Shown: piece after piece, positions 1 to 11,479 of the stretch
Layout of the letters: each line of letters starts with the position of its first letter
Numbering within the stretch: the first letter of the stretch is position 1
From: Dermacentor variabilis
Taxonomy: Eukaryota > Arthropoda > Arachnida > Ixodida > Ixodidae
Assembly (NCBI RefSeq): GCF_050947875.1
Contig: NC_134577.1
Coordinates: 72,543,139-72,607,138 of the forward strand
DNA length: 64,000 nucleotides
Reading direction: 5' to 3'
Translations under genes and position numbers: made by a program
The notes under the pieces: generated by a model
What the model saw: only the letters and a program-made list of their open reading frames with translations
Told to the model about the DNA's origin: nothing
Database searches by the model: none

Positions 1-2789
1 ATCGAACAGGACAAACGCAATAAATATTAGTGATCATCATCACCTTGAACTGCTTAATTTATGTCTGTTGCGAGGTGAAGGCTTCTCTCCTCGACTGTCA
101 GACTTTGAAACCTAAGTGATCATGTATTATTTAAACATTTTACAATGGCCATACCTCAATACTTTTTTGCACATCGGTACAGTCACTTATGACCATCTGA
201 ATAATTACAATGGTAGGACCTACACTGGTACTAAACTTAGCGGACGTAGAAGTTAGAGCATGTGCAATCATTTTATAGCGGGCGCCGTGAAACATGTGCA
301 GTTGCGTTGAACGAAACAACATATACAATGGGTGAATTTATGTATGGGCGACTAAATCTGGGTGTCGATAGTATACTCTGGGCATACATGCATCAAGCGC
401 AGCTTCCACTGCTCTCTTCACGTTATGGCATATTGGTCAAGTTAAATTCAAACTGATTTCCTTATCGATGTCATAACTTTTGACTGAAATCCTGCACCCG
501 CCGTTATTTGTTGTCACAGTGTGATATACTATGTCACCTGGGCTGCCATTATTTTTAAATTTGTCTTCTGAATTATTCCTTACGAGAAAACTTAACATAT
601 TGCAATTTAACTCACTTTTGCCGACGACAAAAGCACTTGAAGTATTCAAATATCTGAAAAATTGGCTATTTCGGCAGTCGCATTACTTTACCGTATATCC
701 ATGCACACCATTTGAAGGCCTCGATCAATACAATGTGCGTTTGAAAAAGAATGTCCATTGATGTCCTCTAGCTCAGCTGATCATGCAAGCTAAACTGTCA
801 CCAAAATTCGACAAATATTTTAGCAAAAATAACTAGAAGTGGGTAAGCAGTTTTGAACTCCAGCAAACATATGGTAATGTTTTCAACTATATCTGTTGTG
901 TCGAAAAAATGCTGGTCGATTCGGCATGGTATCGTTCATCTGCAAGTGCATTTGAGCCATTGTGAGAGTTGTTCAATAAAAACTGGATTTTACATAACTT
1001 CGTAAAAGTGGTTTATTGCTATCTAAAATACATGTGTAAGAATTATTAGGTATAGGTTGGCTTAAATGTAATCTGCAACAAAAGCTCTCCGGGAATGGCA
1101 ATGACGTGCCTTTCATGTTTGCATGAAACCAGATTTTTAGTGAATTCTTTCGTTATTTTTTGTGACAGTGAACAAGATTGAAATGAAACTCACACACGGA
1201 ATAAGTCAATAGTATTCCGGCACATCATTACCAGCTCTCTTTTTTAATATAAAAATCTGAAGCAGTCGATATGAATAAGTCGCCTGATATGGAATGGCCT
1301 GCGCAGGAACGTTATCATGGCAGAAAACACGACTGGATCATGGAACAGCAATGCAGCACAATAAATTGCTCCCATAAGCATCACTTATTACGATTGCCAT
1401 GTTGAAAAAAAAATATTGACACTCCATTTTCAAATTGGCACTGAAATTGGCACACACCATTCAACCAACAAATAAGAATTGTACAGAGTGATCCTTTTTG
1501 ACATTTACAGATTTTTTTTAAGCTGCCTGTGCCAGGTAGCATAATTGTTGTTCTTGAGATGGATTGTTCAGAGGTTCATATTACTAGCACAAGAAATGGA
1601 AACACGTTTACTTGATTTTCACAAATTTACTAATTCAATTATAACATCAAGGCACATATTGCAGTTCACAAATTGTAGCCAGTGAGTTTGAAAGATGTAT
1701 TCACTTGAAATCAATTTCCTGAATGACACCAGTTTCGAGATTTTTCATAAATGTGAGACTAAATACACGGGCACGCCAGTTACTTTTGTGCTTCAATGCA
1801 TAACAGCGCGTTTTGTTAAAAAAAGTAAGTGCAACAACAGTGCATTTCTACAGCCAGTTTGATGGCTTGCGTCTCGTCATTGGTGTCATTCTGGAAATTT
1901 ATTCTAAGTGCACAGACCTTGTAAAATTACCGGATACAATTTATAAAAAAATTATTATAAAGTGAGCTTCTGTGAATTAGCTGAATATGCGTCTACATTT
2001 CTCATGCAAGTAATGTTTGACACTCTCTATCTAGAAATGTGTTACATGCAACAGCCAGTATTTAATAAATTTCATGAAACCTAAAGGTAACCACCCCTCA
2101 TATCAGTGTCTCAGTGAGTGCTGTGGGCTCAAGCGAATCGTGCCATGGTTATAGCACCACTGGCTACCTAATAGAAAAAGCAAGTACCTTTTTTGAGGGT
2201 TCTTATTTAGAGTCATGTGAGTCTGGCTGCACATTAATTTATTTAGCTATTTAGTTTAAGATTTATTTCTTTCGGGAAATGTGTTTTACTTGAGGGCCAA
2301 ACAGACTGCATCTGTCAGTATTCAATTTTCTCAATTTTCTTATGGTGTCCAGCTGCAGGAAGTTTGTACTTTGCTACAGTTTTTAAGAAGATTCTGATAT
2401 TTTCAAACTAGAAATGGTTCTACATTTACAGAGATGTTTGGTTACAAATGAACACTTCACATAGAAAAATGGTTTTTGTCTGCATAAGTTCAGCGCTCTT
2501 GATTTCGTGAAGGACCATGACAATTGAAAAAAGTGGCATAACAGTATTACAATACAATTTATTACTGGCAATCTAGGAGCATGCTTTTGAGCCGAGGAGG
2601 ATGGATGCCTGCAATACAAAAGTGCCTCTATTTAAATTTTACCCCAGTCCTATCACATATCCTAGCAAACATATCAACGTGACATCAAAGATAATGATCT
2701 GCAACACAACATAGCTAAGCAGTATTTTAATAAAAGTGCAGTTTTAAAAACTGCTAAATAAACATTGGGGCATAAAGGGTTTGCAACAT
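1..2789. other. AT-rich non-coding stretch
   Basis: I see no gene, SINE or LTR here. Open frames are under 80 codons, low in complexity and without recognisable motifs. The base composition is AT-rich with many homopolymer T/A runs, as in tick introns or intergenic DNA. Confidence 0.6.
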
Positions 2790-3200
2790 AATTTGAGTGT
2801 TGGCGTTCAACACAGCTGCAACAATATTTCAAAGGACTTTCAATGTTGAGACTAAACAGATCTGCCACAATTCTTCCTTGGGCTTCCAGTATATACAAAC
2901 AACACATTTAAACAATACTTCAATAGGCTTTCAATTCTGAGACTCAACGCATCTTCAACAATGCTTCAATGGGCTTTCAACATTGAAATGCACCAGAGTT
3001 TCAGCAATACACCAATTATATTTCAAATTGAAAAGCCCCAATGATGTTTCGACAAAATGTTGCGGGCAAATTATCAACACTTGTCAACGATTTCCTCAAT
3101 AATGTTTCAACAATTCCACAATGTTATTTCAATGTAATTTGTTGAGTAGAACAATGATATTTGAATAACCTTTCAACAATTTTTACGGATCTTTTTCATT
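2790..3200. repeat. Degenerate short-motif array (TTCAACAATG / CAATGTTGAAAG-like)
   Basis: About 400 bp in which variants of ttcaacaatgcttcaatggg, and the reverse sense of the same words (caatgttgag, tttcaatgt), recur roughly every 25-60 bases. Copies are too diverged to give a clean period. It resembles an old minisatellite or the interior of a decayed DNA transposon. No coding content is seen. Confidence 0.45.
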
Positions 3201-3517
3201 TGCAAAATATTATCTGCTTACCGAGCTTTCCTTGGTTTTCAATTATTGGTGACTTGCACACTCAGATAATACACATATTTTCTCTAAAGATCTCGTTTCC
3301 CTTGTCCTGGCAGCGGTGACGGCGTTGTTCTTGCGCTTGTGTTATTTGTGCTCCATATCTTGCCTAAGTTTCTATTAGCACAATAACATAGACCCGACTC
3401 CATGAATCTTATGTTTATGCCAAAAATATCGGGTAACCTAGCTCACCTGTGAGCGTGAGCACTTACGATAACGTATCGGAAGCTTAGTAAATGAATATTT
3501 GTATATATATCCTTGCC

Positions 3518-4128
3518 TCAGTACACTCTTAAAAATAAAGTTAGTAAATAGCTAGTAAATACATGCTTTTTCTATGTTAATATGTATTTTATTGCCTTGT
3601 CATTAGTTCTTTACTAGTCAACGGCTACTAAAACTATCAAGTGTTGCATTTACTAGCCAGAGAGGTTTCATAGTATATTTTACTAAGTAACTATTAAACC
3701 AGTACTACCTTGTATGGCCGTGGTGTATTATGCTGTGACTGGGACAGTAGCATGCCAAATGCATATAACCTACAGTATTGCTCATTATGCTGGACTAACA
3801 GCTATCATTATTTTAAATGTTATATCTTGCCTTCTTATGATTTCCCAATAGTATCAACTTAATATGACAATGCAAGCATCAGTTATAAATGCAATGGGCT
3901 CCACCACATTGCTAGGAATTATATTTCAGTTGGATTAGTAACTGCACTACCAAGGTAGTGTGAAGTTAATGCTTTTTCCTAGCTTCAGGAAGCAGTGAAA
4001 GAATCCTATGTGTACTTTCACCACCTGCACTTTCTAAAAAGGTAGTGACTTTTGCCCCAAGTGTTCTGTTAGTATTGGCTAGAGGATATGGCGACCTTTT
4101 TTTCTTTTCTTTTTTAAAGAGTACTTTC
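3518..4128. mobile_element. Possible MITE with CTCTTAAAAA-type inverted ends
   Basis: The left end reads agtacactcttaaaaataaa. The right end reads cttttttaaagagtact, and its reverse complement is agtactctttaaaaaag, so the two ends match as imperfect terminal inverted repeats about 600 bp apart. The interior holds recurring TTAGTAAATA / TTTACTAG words near the left end. No transposase frame is present, so if it is an element it is non-autonomous. The target duplication is unclear because both ends sit in AGTAC-like sequence. The superfamily is not assigned. Confidence 0.4.
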
Positions 4129-5430
4129 AAAAACCGAAAGTGTTGCGCACGGTAGCATATTTGAGGAAAGGAAACGAAATCTCACATTTACCATTTGTCG
4201 GTGCAAACAAGAATGTTTTGTCGTAGCTATCTTCCGAGAAACGTTGACAAGGTTTATAAGTAGGAGTACATGTGTTGGCGCTGATTCGCTGCAGTCGGGA
4301 AAAAACTCTGAATAAAGTACTTATGCAGCAAATAAGAGCGTCACGTTCAGGCTTTGACTGACAGGTTGTTGTGCTTTACCTACTTTTTTCGATAATATCA
4401 CTAATTGTTATAAAAATATGAAATCAAGGCTTAGGTTAACATCATGCATTGCTTTAATGCTTTCTTATTTCTTCAATTTGTGTCAAGAGAAGCGCGGCAA
4501 AACTGTGTCTGCGTAATACAAGAATCTCTGAGGTAAAAAAGAAAAAAACAATACAAATGCAAGCAACGAAAGCGAACACGATTGCCGAAAAAAATTGTCT
4601 TCTAGCCTGCAACTGCAAGCGAAAGGAAGGAATGTGCGCCGGTGAATGGTGAGTCAGACAAGGTTGGCGAAATGTGTGGTTCTAGAAAGACAATGACACT
4701 GCCAAGCTCCAAGTCCTAATTGTGTTCGCTCACTCTTTCATACAACGGAAGAACGACGGTCAACGAAGCCGTCTTGACAACGCACGTAACCCGAAATCAG
4801 CCTTTTTCCTAAGCCTATACCAACGCTACTCTGCGAAGGGGTGGCACGGCTGTCATTGAAAGGCGACCATACGTAACGTCTTCCTCTCTTAGCCCTCTGC
4901 CCTCTTTCGGGCTTCTGCAGAGGCCACCGGCTGTTTCGCCTCGTAAACTTCTACCGTGCCACTACACTCGGGGTGCTCAGTGCTACGTTTCTCGCAGTTG
5001 CAGCAAGGCGTAAAACCGTACGATCAGAGCCAACATTAGGCGTCAGGGGTTGTATGGTCAGACCTGGGTCGATAGGCACTCACGGGCGCGCGCCTGGGTG
5101 ATTGTTCCTTCCTCAGGCACATTCTTCCATTGCCTCACCTCTTAGCAACCCAGGGTTTTCTGTTCTTCTCTTCTACAAGCCTTGTGTCTGGAGCGTTCTC
5201 TGCAATGACACTGCTCAAGCACCTGCTGCTGCCCGGGGTGAGGTGACGCAAGGTTCGATACTGGGTTCCCACCTGCCTGGTAGAGTTTGAAAAGCAAGGG
5301 AATCTAGCGGCCACTTTAGATTTGCTGACACGTGAACTGAGGTGTAACTTGCACGCACTGCAGAAGAATCTGCGTTTCTTGCTGACGCTGCACACTGAGC
5401 GGGCTCAACTACTGGAAGATTAAATACAGC
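4129..5430. other. Non-coding stretch with a moderately CpG-rich part
   Basis: No recognisable gene. The part at about 4840-5300 is clearly richer in G+C and CpG than its surroundings. Open frames there (about 60-85 codons on both strands) overlap one another and show no family motif. It could be an old repeat or an exon-proximal region, but nothing decides this. Confidence 0.4.
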
Positions 5431-5439
5431 AATGATTGA

Positions 5440-5605
5440 GAAAATCAACCGTGTCTGAACAAGGAAAGCTTAAGCCTGAAGCCGACGTCTCGACGAGGAG
5501 AGTTCTCTTCGTCAGTGCAAGTTTCCTTTCGAAAATGTATCTACAGGTACTCTTGTCGAAATGTTTGGCTTCAGGCTGACACACCTCCCGTTGGCCAACT
5601 ATCGA
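5440..5605. mobile_element. Inverted-repeat relic with hammerhead-like core (Penelope-like pLTR candidate)
   Basis: Two inverted pieces share CCTGAAGCC (from 5475) and GGCTTCAGG (5568-5576). On the minus strand, 5515 to 5475 reads CTGACGAAGAG...GTCGAGACGTCGG, which has the order of a hammerhead ribozyme core (CUGANGA, helix II, GANA). On the plus strand 5553-5576 carries the 3' half, GTCGAAATGTTTGGC. Penelope-like elements are known to carry hammerhead motifs in their terminal pLTR repeats, often in inverted arrangements. No reverse transcriptase is seen nearby, so this would be an end fragment. Confidence 0.45.
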
Positions 5606-5679
5606 CACATCGTTTTTATCAACCAGTGGCGGCTGTAGGGTGTTTGGTCAGTAATAGTCAAAGTACGGTGCGAGAGAGT

Positions 5680-5815
5680 AAGCGAGGACACGAAAGGCAG
5701 GGAGGTCAGCTATACGCTAGTCCAGTTTTCTACTGTGCAGAGTAGAAATATAACGGAAAAGATCAGAAGGATGTGAATTGAGAGAAAGTGAGCACAAATC
5801 ACATGTAGGAGAGTA
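5680..5815 (+). repeat. Dispersed repeat family A, copy 1 (diverged)
   Basis: Contains gaaaggcagggaggt, then a cggttttctaccctgc-like block (here cagttttctactgtgc), then gagagaaagtgagcac. The same ordered blocks occur at 23105-23250 and 34440-34590 on the plus strand and at 7108-7215 on the minus strand. No ORF or tRNA-like promoter is seen, so the class is unknown. Confidence 0.5.
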
Positions 5816-5827
5816 CAAATTAATGTA

Positions 5828-6008
5828 AGCGATTCATGATTGTATTCCGCTTACTATACTGACGGAAGAGCTTGAAGAACTAACATAAACGAACAAGACA
5901 TGCACGCATGAAGCGTAATTGCGCTACGTAAGGCCATTTCTTGTTTTTTATGTTCATTCTTCAAGTTCTTCCGTCAGTACAGTACTAAGCGCCATACAAT
6001 CATGAATG
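5828..6008. repeat. Foldback element, ~60-bp inverted arms
   Basis: The left arm (about 5830-5895, gattcatgattgtat...gacggaagagcttgaagaac) is matched in reverse complement by the right arm (about 5945-6006, ...gttcttccgtcag...atacaatcatgaatg), with a few mismatches and a spacer of about 50 bp. It has the shape of a small foldback element or MITE. No coding capacity. Confidence 0.6.
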
Positions 6009-7107
6009 TCCGCCAACAAGGGCCGTTCACTACATTATAAACGAGCTCTGGCCAATACACTTCCAGAACTGCGCGAATAACTTTTTGGACACCATCATTT
6101 TCTCTTGTTGATATATTCACATCTATTTTGATGAACAACCATGATTTCCATTCGTCCTACCGCATATCAGGCGTCTACTAGAATCGTTCGTGTCACCTGC
6201 TACATTTACCCACGCACAGAAAGCCACATTGCGTGCACTAAGGAGAGGAAAGCAGCAGCCCCATGCATAGAAGTACTGAAAGACGTAACCACATGGAACA
6301 TTTGTCCTAGCCTCCTGACTGGAAAGAACACGCGCGTTTCAATGCGCCTGTACGTGGAAAACTTGTATGCAGAGGGACACACGGCCATGTTACTTAGCGG
6401 CCTCCACGCAAAAAGAAAACACTCAGATGCACTTGCGCATGCAGATATGCAAATGCGTACGCATACATTCACGTTAGATGTTCCATTGAAAGCTCCTACA
6501 GAGCGTTCTGCCTCGGAAGCAATGTTGATATATAGGCAGACCTGTGCTGAGACCGTCGAATATTAAACAACTAGATGTCATGGGCTGTTAACAGATCTGT
6601 GTGCTATAGATATATCCGTGAGCCTGGTGTATATAATTGCTGCTATTATTAATGAATTTGTGTCTAGGATAGACAAAAGCAGACATGTACTCATGGCACG
6701 ACTGCGTGATTTGAAATAGCATTCTATAGATCCATAAGCCGGCTTGCTGGGGTATTTAATGCCTGCAGCGTAAGCAGCGTAGTGGGCCTAACGAGTAATA
6801 TTACTTCTTTTCCGTCCTAACTGTATATGAAGGGGCGGCCTGACATGGACACACAATAACATACATCAGAGCCAGTTTTTTTTTCAGTGCAACTAAATGA
6901 ACCAACATTTGGACCGATCGGTGCACAGGCAACCGAAAGCCGCTGAAGTAAAAGACAAATTTGAACGAGGGTTCTCTAAAGCTCTAACATATTGGCATTG
7001 ATTTGCAATTTTTGACGACGAAATGTCTAAAGCTACGTCAGACTAACTAGCGAACAATAGTGTTTGTCGCCTTGGAGATATGACGGAATGGCGGATCCAC
7101 ACGGAAA
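6009..7107 (+). other. Stretch with an unrecognised 141-codon ORF
   Basis: The open frame at 6141-6566 (plus) is the longest frame in this part of the window that is not transposon-like. Its protein is Ser/Thr/Arg-rich with scattered cysteines. I see no domain, signal peptide or convincing membrane segment. An overlapping minus-strand frame (6206-6472) shows the openness is not strand-specific. I do not recognise it and consider a chance ORF more likely than a gene. Confidence 0.2.
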
Positions 7108-7215
7108 GCTTACTTTCCCTTATTTTCTTAATATATCCCTCCCCTTTTCCCTTCCCCCAATGTAGGATAGCCAACGGGCCTCAGTCGTGGTTAACCATCC
7201 TGCCTTTAATTTCTC
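7108..7215 (-). repeat. Dispersed repeat family A, minus-strand copy
   Basis: The reverse complement reads ggcaggatggttaacc, then ggctatcctacattgggggaagg, then aaaggggagggatatat. This is the order of blocks seen in the copies at 23105-23250 and 34440-34590 (glued aggcagg, ggttaacc, ctaccctaca, ggggaaagg). No target duplication was identified. Confidence 0.55.
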
Positions 7216-9377
7216 ATGTTCTTCGCATTTTCGCACATCTTCGAATCTTCGCACTACCTTCGGAATACAATGGCTAGATACGAACTTTTCAAAGACACAT
7301 ACCTTCACTTCATCACAAGTGCAGGCTAGGAACGTACACGAGCAAAAGGACGGAGGACTTGCCGTAGCGAGTTTCGACGGCCATCTTCGCTAGCGTAGCG
7401 GAAGGCTCGCGATTTTATTGAAAGAGAGGTTTAGAAGCGGATGTAGGAGTTAGATACGTTATGTAACAAGAGATTGGAGTAAAAAGTACATAAAATACAC
7501 AAAAATCGCCAGAAACAATGCGGCATAGATCTTAGCGGTTAATATACCAGCTATGTAGGAAAGCAGTTTGCTAGGCTTTAGCGGTGGCGTTGCAGTAACA
7601 GCACTTATTGCTGCGCTGCGGGCCAGGACTCAGTTCCTGGTCGTAAAATATTTTGGGGTTCACGTTTTCTTTTCTTCCTTGTTTTCGTTCTTTATCTCTC
7701 GCAATTACTCTTTTCTGCGATATCTCTGACGTGGCGAAAACATATCGTCGCTTGGGTATCATAATGGCAAATCACGGTAAGCAACGCATGTGCGCGGCCG
7801 CTCCACATCCGGATCTGATACACCGTGAGTTCATACGTGTCATTGCGTTTATTGGACTATTTCTGCAATAAGGTTATCCCACTGTTTTTTTTTTTTTGCA
7901 TGTGCGCGGTACCGCATGTAGGAACGGCATCAGAAGCTCAAACACGTGACCCAATGGTCCAATGCTTGCGTCGGTTTTGCAGCCGTGATGATGCACCGAT
8001 TCTTGTCTTCTCGTGTTGCCATACGTAAGTCAGGCAAACTGCGACAGCTAAAAAAAAACAACAAGATAACAAACATTTACTGATTTGGTATGCAACCCAG
8101 GTACGCAGCGTAGTAATTAGAGATTTTTAGCGGAACGCCAACAAAACGGCCGACTTCCGATAGTTTCTACACTTGTAATAATAACCACTGACTGTGCAAA
8201 CTGCTCAGCTTACTGCCACATTATCTTTTTTGGTTTCGGCGTTTCTAAACGATTCTTTCTACCTTTATTGCGTTCTACTCCAACGTTTAACTTAAAACTT
8301 ATTGAACCTAAACAGCCACTGCATGTATTGGTAGAAAGCGAGCCCTCAACCACATTGGCACTGATTACCATTGAATCTGTAAGTGTATTCTCGATCACGT
8401 TTGCGCGGAACATCATCTATACAGTAGTCACTAAGAAGCACCAGGGTACAAGTCTGTCTATTGTATCGGTACGACCGAAAATGCTCTCAAACGCATGCAG
8501 AACTACCACATTTTATTTATATATCACGGCCTTGTTACTCGTGCCACCAATTTTTAAGTTCTTTTTAGTGGTCTGCGTAGAGGTATGCTTAAAGCAGAAT
8601 CCCGAAGAAGCTTGGATAAAGAACTGCTTTGAGTGACAAAGCAAAGGATAAGGGCCACTCGTGTCTGCTCGCGAACGAATAGTCTACGAAGCTGACTGAA
8701 TCGTCGTAGCTGAGCTACGAGTCTACGAAGCTGATGCACGGAGAAGCGTCGCACTTTTCTGCTTTCGTTAGTTGACAATTCTTTTCATTTGTATATTAGA
8801 GGTTCGACATCAACATCTTCGTAAGCGAAAAATGCTGCAGCACGAACGAATTTTCACCAATCTTTCAAATGAATCGGTAGCGAAGCGTAATTGCAGCAGT
8901 ACTCCATCTGCGATAACCACGCGTTGTCATATCGCGTCGAGGAGCACCGAAGAAAAAGCATTTTTCTTGTTGTGAAAGCGCGCATCAACGCTATGAAAGC
9001 GTATGCGGCAGTTGTGTCAGCAATTATGGGCACGCCATTCTTGGAGGGATACGCCGAAACAGGCGCGCTGCACCTGAACACAAACACAGAATGATTGCTG
9101 GCGCGAGAGAAACGTGTTTAGCAGTTAAGTGTGCCCATTCGCGGCGCATCCTAACATGAAGCACATAAAAAATTCACCACGAACATTGAGCGTACGCTGA
9201 TAAAGACACTGCTGAATTCCTCTAACGTATCTCTAAGGAAAATCGTAGTGAGACGCCAGACGATCATTTAGCCACATCCGTTTTTTCCAAACCGCAGCAT
9301 CATTAGCAATGTGGTCATTTGCAATGATGGAATAATAATATTGCAATGTGCAGTCGTTTTGTTGCGTAAAAATCAGG
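7216..9377. other. Non-coding stretch, no supported gene
   Basis: Only short frames without recognisable motifs. At 7763-7776 an ATG is followed by a strong splice-donor-like sequence (cacggtaagc), but there is no supporting coding signal. Around 8680-8735 the phrase gtctacgaagctga is repeated, with a small palindrome tcgtagctgagctacga between the copies. No SINE or LTR seen. Confidence 0.5.
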
Positions 9378-9660
9378 ACAGTTAGTGAGTGAGTAAAGCA
9401 ACTTCTTTTGGTGCACAATAGACTCGAGTAAACTCACCTGGCCCTCTTGGGGACTTGGGGACCATCAGTTGAAACCTGACGGCCCTCTCACGCACCCTCT
9501 GGACTGCCAGAATTTGAGAGGGCTGGCCCTGGACCTTAATAAGCTTGGTCATTTCCTCTTGGGTGAAAGGGGGACCGGCAGGACGGCAAAAAGTTTTTGC
9601 TATTTGCCGGACGGCATAGGGGCGGTTCCCCGGACGGTAAACGCACGTTTTGGATGCTCA
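9378..9660 (-). CDS. Possible coding exon or ORF remnant, unknown product
   Basis: On the minus strand a frame runs open for about 90 codons from about 9655 to a stop near 9378. Its sequence looks protein-like rather than low-complexity, with a stretch containing FTQEEMTKLIKVQGQPSQIL. At 9438/9437 the frame passes a perfect donor consensus, CAG|GTGAGT, so it could be an internal exon ending at 9438. There is no good polypyrimidine tract before the upstream end, and I cannot assign a family. It could equally be a decayed transposon ORF. Confidence 0.25.
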
Positions 9661-10705
9661 ACTCAGCTGACACAGCCTCCCATGTGAAAGGAAAACTTGG
9701 TTGTTCTCCCACTTTTTCCCTTTGCGCCTTTCGTCGCCTTCTCCAGGTCACGAATAGAGTGCGTAAATTTGACTTTTTTTCTTCAATTACTTATTTCTTG
9801 CAGGCCTATTTTCGCAAGACCCCGAGACACCACCAGCCCATGAAACAAGCAAGCAATTCTCTGTGACCTTCAGGACTTGCGTGCACATCAAAATTCACTT
9901 GCATTTTCGTCGAAGGAAATGCTAGCATTCGCTTGAGCTTTTGTTTTCAAGAACACTGAAATGCAATTTTAGAAGAAAGCTTGAATTCAGTTCGGATTGT
10001 CAGCCACATGTTCGCATTGTAAAATCACTTCCAGCCTGCTTGGCTCGTAAAGTAAAAGTTTATTTCTTTGAATGGTAACGCATATATTGTTCTTCTAATA
10101 TGCAATACAAAGTCGGGAGAGAAATGCAATCAAATAGGCGGCTCAGTGCCGTTTGTGACAAGCCTTGATCGTATACAACGTCATAGCGCAACTGTTTTGG
10201 CAAGGTATTTGCAAATGACTAGACAGAGAAATGGCGGGCACGTGTTGAAACTTCATAACTATTTTGCAAAAGCGCATCAATTGATATCTCATAACATAGG
10301 CTAGCATGACGAAGGACAAGTACATAATAATAGAAGAATCGAAACAGGATATGCAGCAAAAAATTAGGGCATTATGCCATGGGACACCACGCGAGATAAA
10401 GGTAATTTGTGTTTCTATTCCACCAATGCATATGTGCACTGCATTGCCGAAGTTATTTCCACAAGTTCAGATTCTCTCTCGCTGTCACAAATAGAAATCT
10501 TTTAGAAATGGCATGCACCGTATTGGTTACTTGAACCGACGGAGTAAATTTCATTTCTTTTTGTATTTATTCGCTTTCGATTCTTCAGCGCTTGTCAGGG
10601 TGCTGTAAACATAGGTTGTAATATAAAGGTTCATCTCGTGGCTCCTGCAAGTCCCTCTGAAATTTTACGCACCCATTCTTCTTTACTCTTTCTAGACACT
10701 CTTCA
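9661..10705. other. Non-coding stretch
   Basis: No recognisable feature. Short opposing frames around 10070-10490 have no domain signature. Confidence 0.5.
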
Positions 10706-10938
10706 CCCACCATGGTTGCTTAGTGGCTATGGTTTTGGGCTGCTAAGCACGAGGTCGCGGGATCAAATCCCGGCCACAGCTGCTGCATTTCGATGGGGGC
10801 GAAACGCGAAAGCACCCCTGTACTTAGATTTAGGTGCACGTTAATGAACCGCAGGTGGTCCAAATTATTCCAGAATCCCTCACTCAGGCGCGCCTCATAA
10901 TCGAATCGTGGTTTTGGCACGTAAAACCCCATAATTAA
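10706..10938 (+). mobile_element. tRNA-derived SINE, full-length copy (Ruka-like)
   Basis: Begins cccaccatggttgcttagtgg and contains a tRNA-like head with a pol III box A (ttgcttagtggctatgg) and a clear box B (gggatcaaatcccg, about 10760-10773). A tRNA-unrelated body follows (cacccctgtacttagattt, ggtgcacgttaatgaacc), ending ttggcacgtaaaaccccataatta. This architecture matches the tick SINE described as Ruka. Four or five more copies occur in the window, so the boundaries are set by comparison. The divergence at several body positions suggests an older insertion. Confidence 0.85.
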
Positions 10939-11386
10939 GTTAGAAAAAGTTCAAATTTACACACTCTTTCCGTATTTGGAGCCCAAGTAAAAATATAAAA
11001 AATAATCACATTTGTAGTCTCACTTCAACAAATTCTAGAGAAGCACGATCCAAGTATAGCTCGCTTCACGTATAGTCTTTGAATATAATATACTGAGACG
11101 GCACGCCGAGCGCGCGCACACGCGTTACTCTTGATAGGTCACAGCAAAATACAACAAACTAAAATTTAGAGTGAAAAGTAAACTGCGGAGATTTGATTAA
11201 CCAAATAATTTTTTTTTATTTGTTCGAAACGCTTGCCCGGCCATCGTTTAAAATTAGTTTTTTCTTTTACATCTTTAGATGTAATTTCTCACACAGATTT
11301 CACACAATTATGAGCTGGTTTAGTTCGAATGTAGATTCCTTTTTCAAAAACTGCCCAAGACTATGAATATTATTAGTAATAAATTT

Positions 11387-11387
<1 letters not shown>

Positions 11388-11435
<48 letters not shown>
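11388..11435. repeat. (ATT)n microsatellite
   Basis: About 16 uninterrupted TAT/ATT units. Confidence 0.95.
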
Positions 11436-11479
11436 GTCCACACATGCGTAACAAGCACCATCCTTCGAAAGATGGCGCC

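Noticed and set aside
7763..7776. ATG followed by a strong donor (cacggtaagc), as in a minimal first exon
   Set aside because: Four codons cannot be supported without transcript data.
10740..10775. tRNA-like sequence with box A and box B
   Set aside because: It belongs to a SINE head that recurs with the same body elsewhere; it does not fold as a complete cloverleaf with its flanks, so I do not call a tRNA gene.
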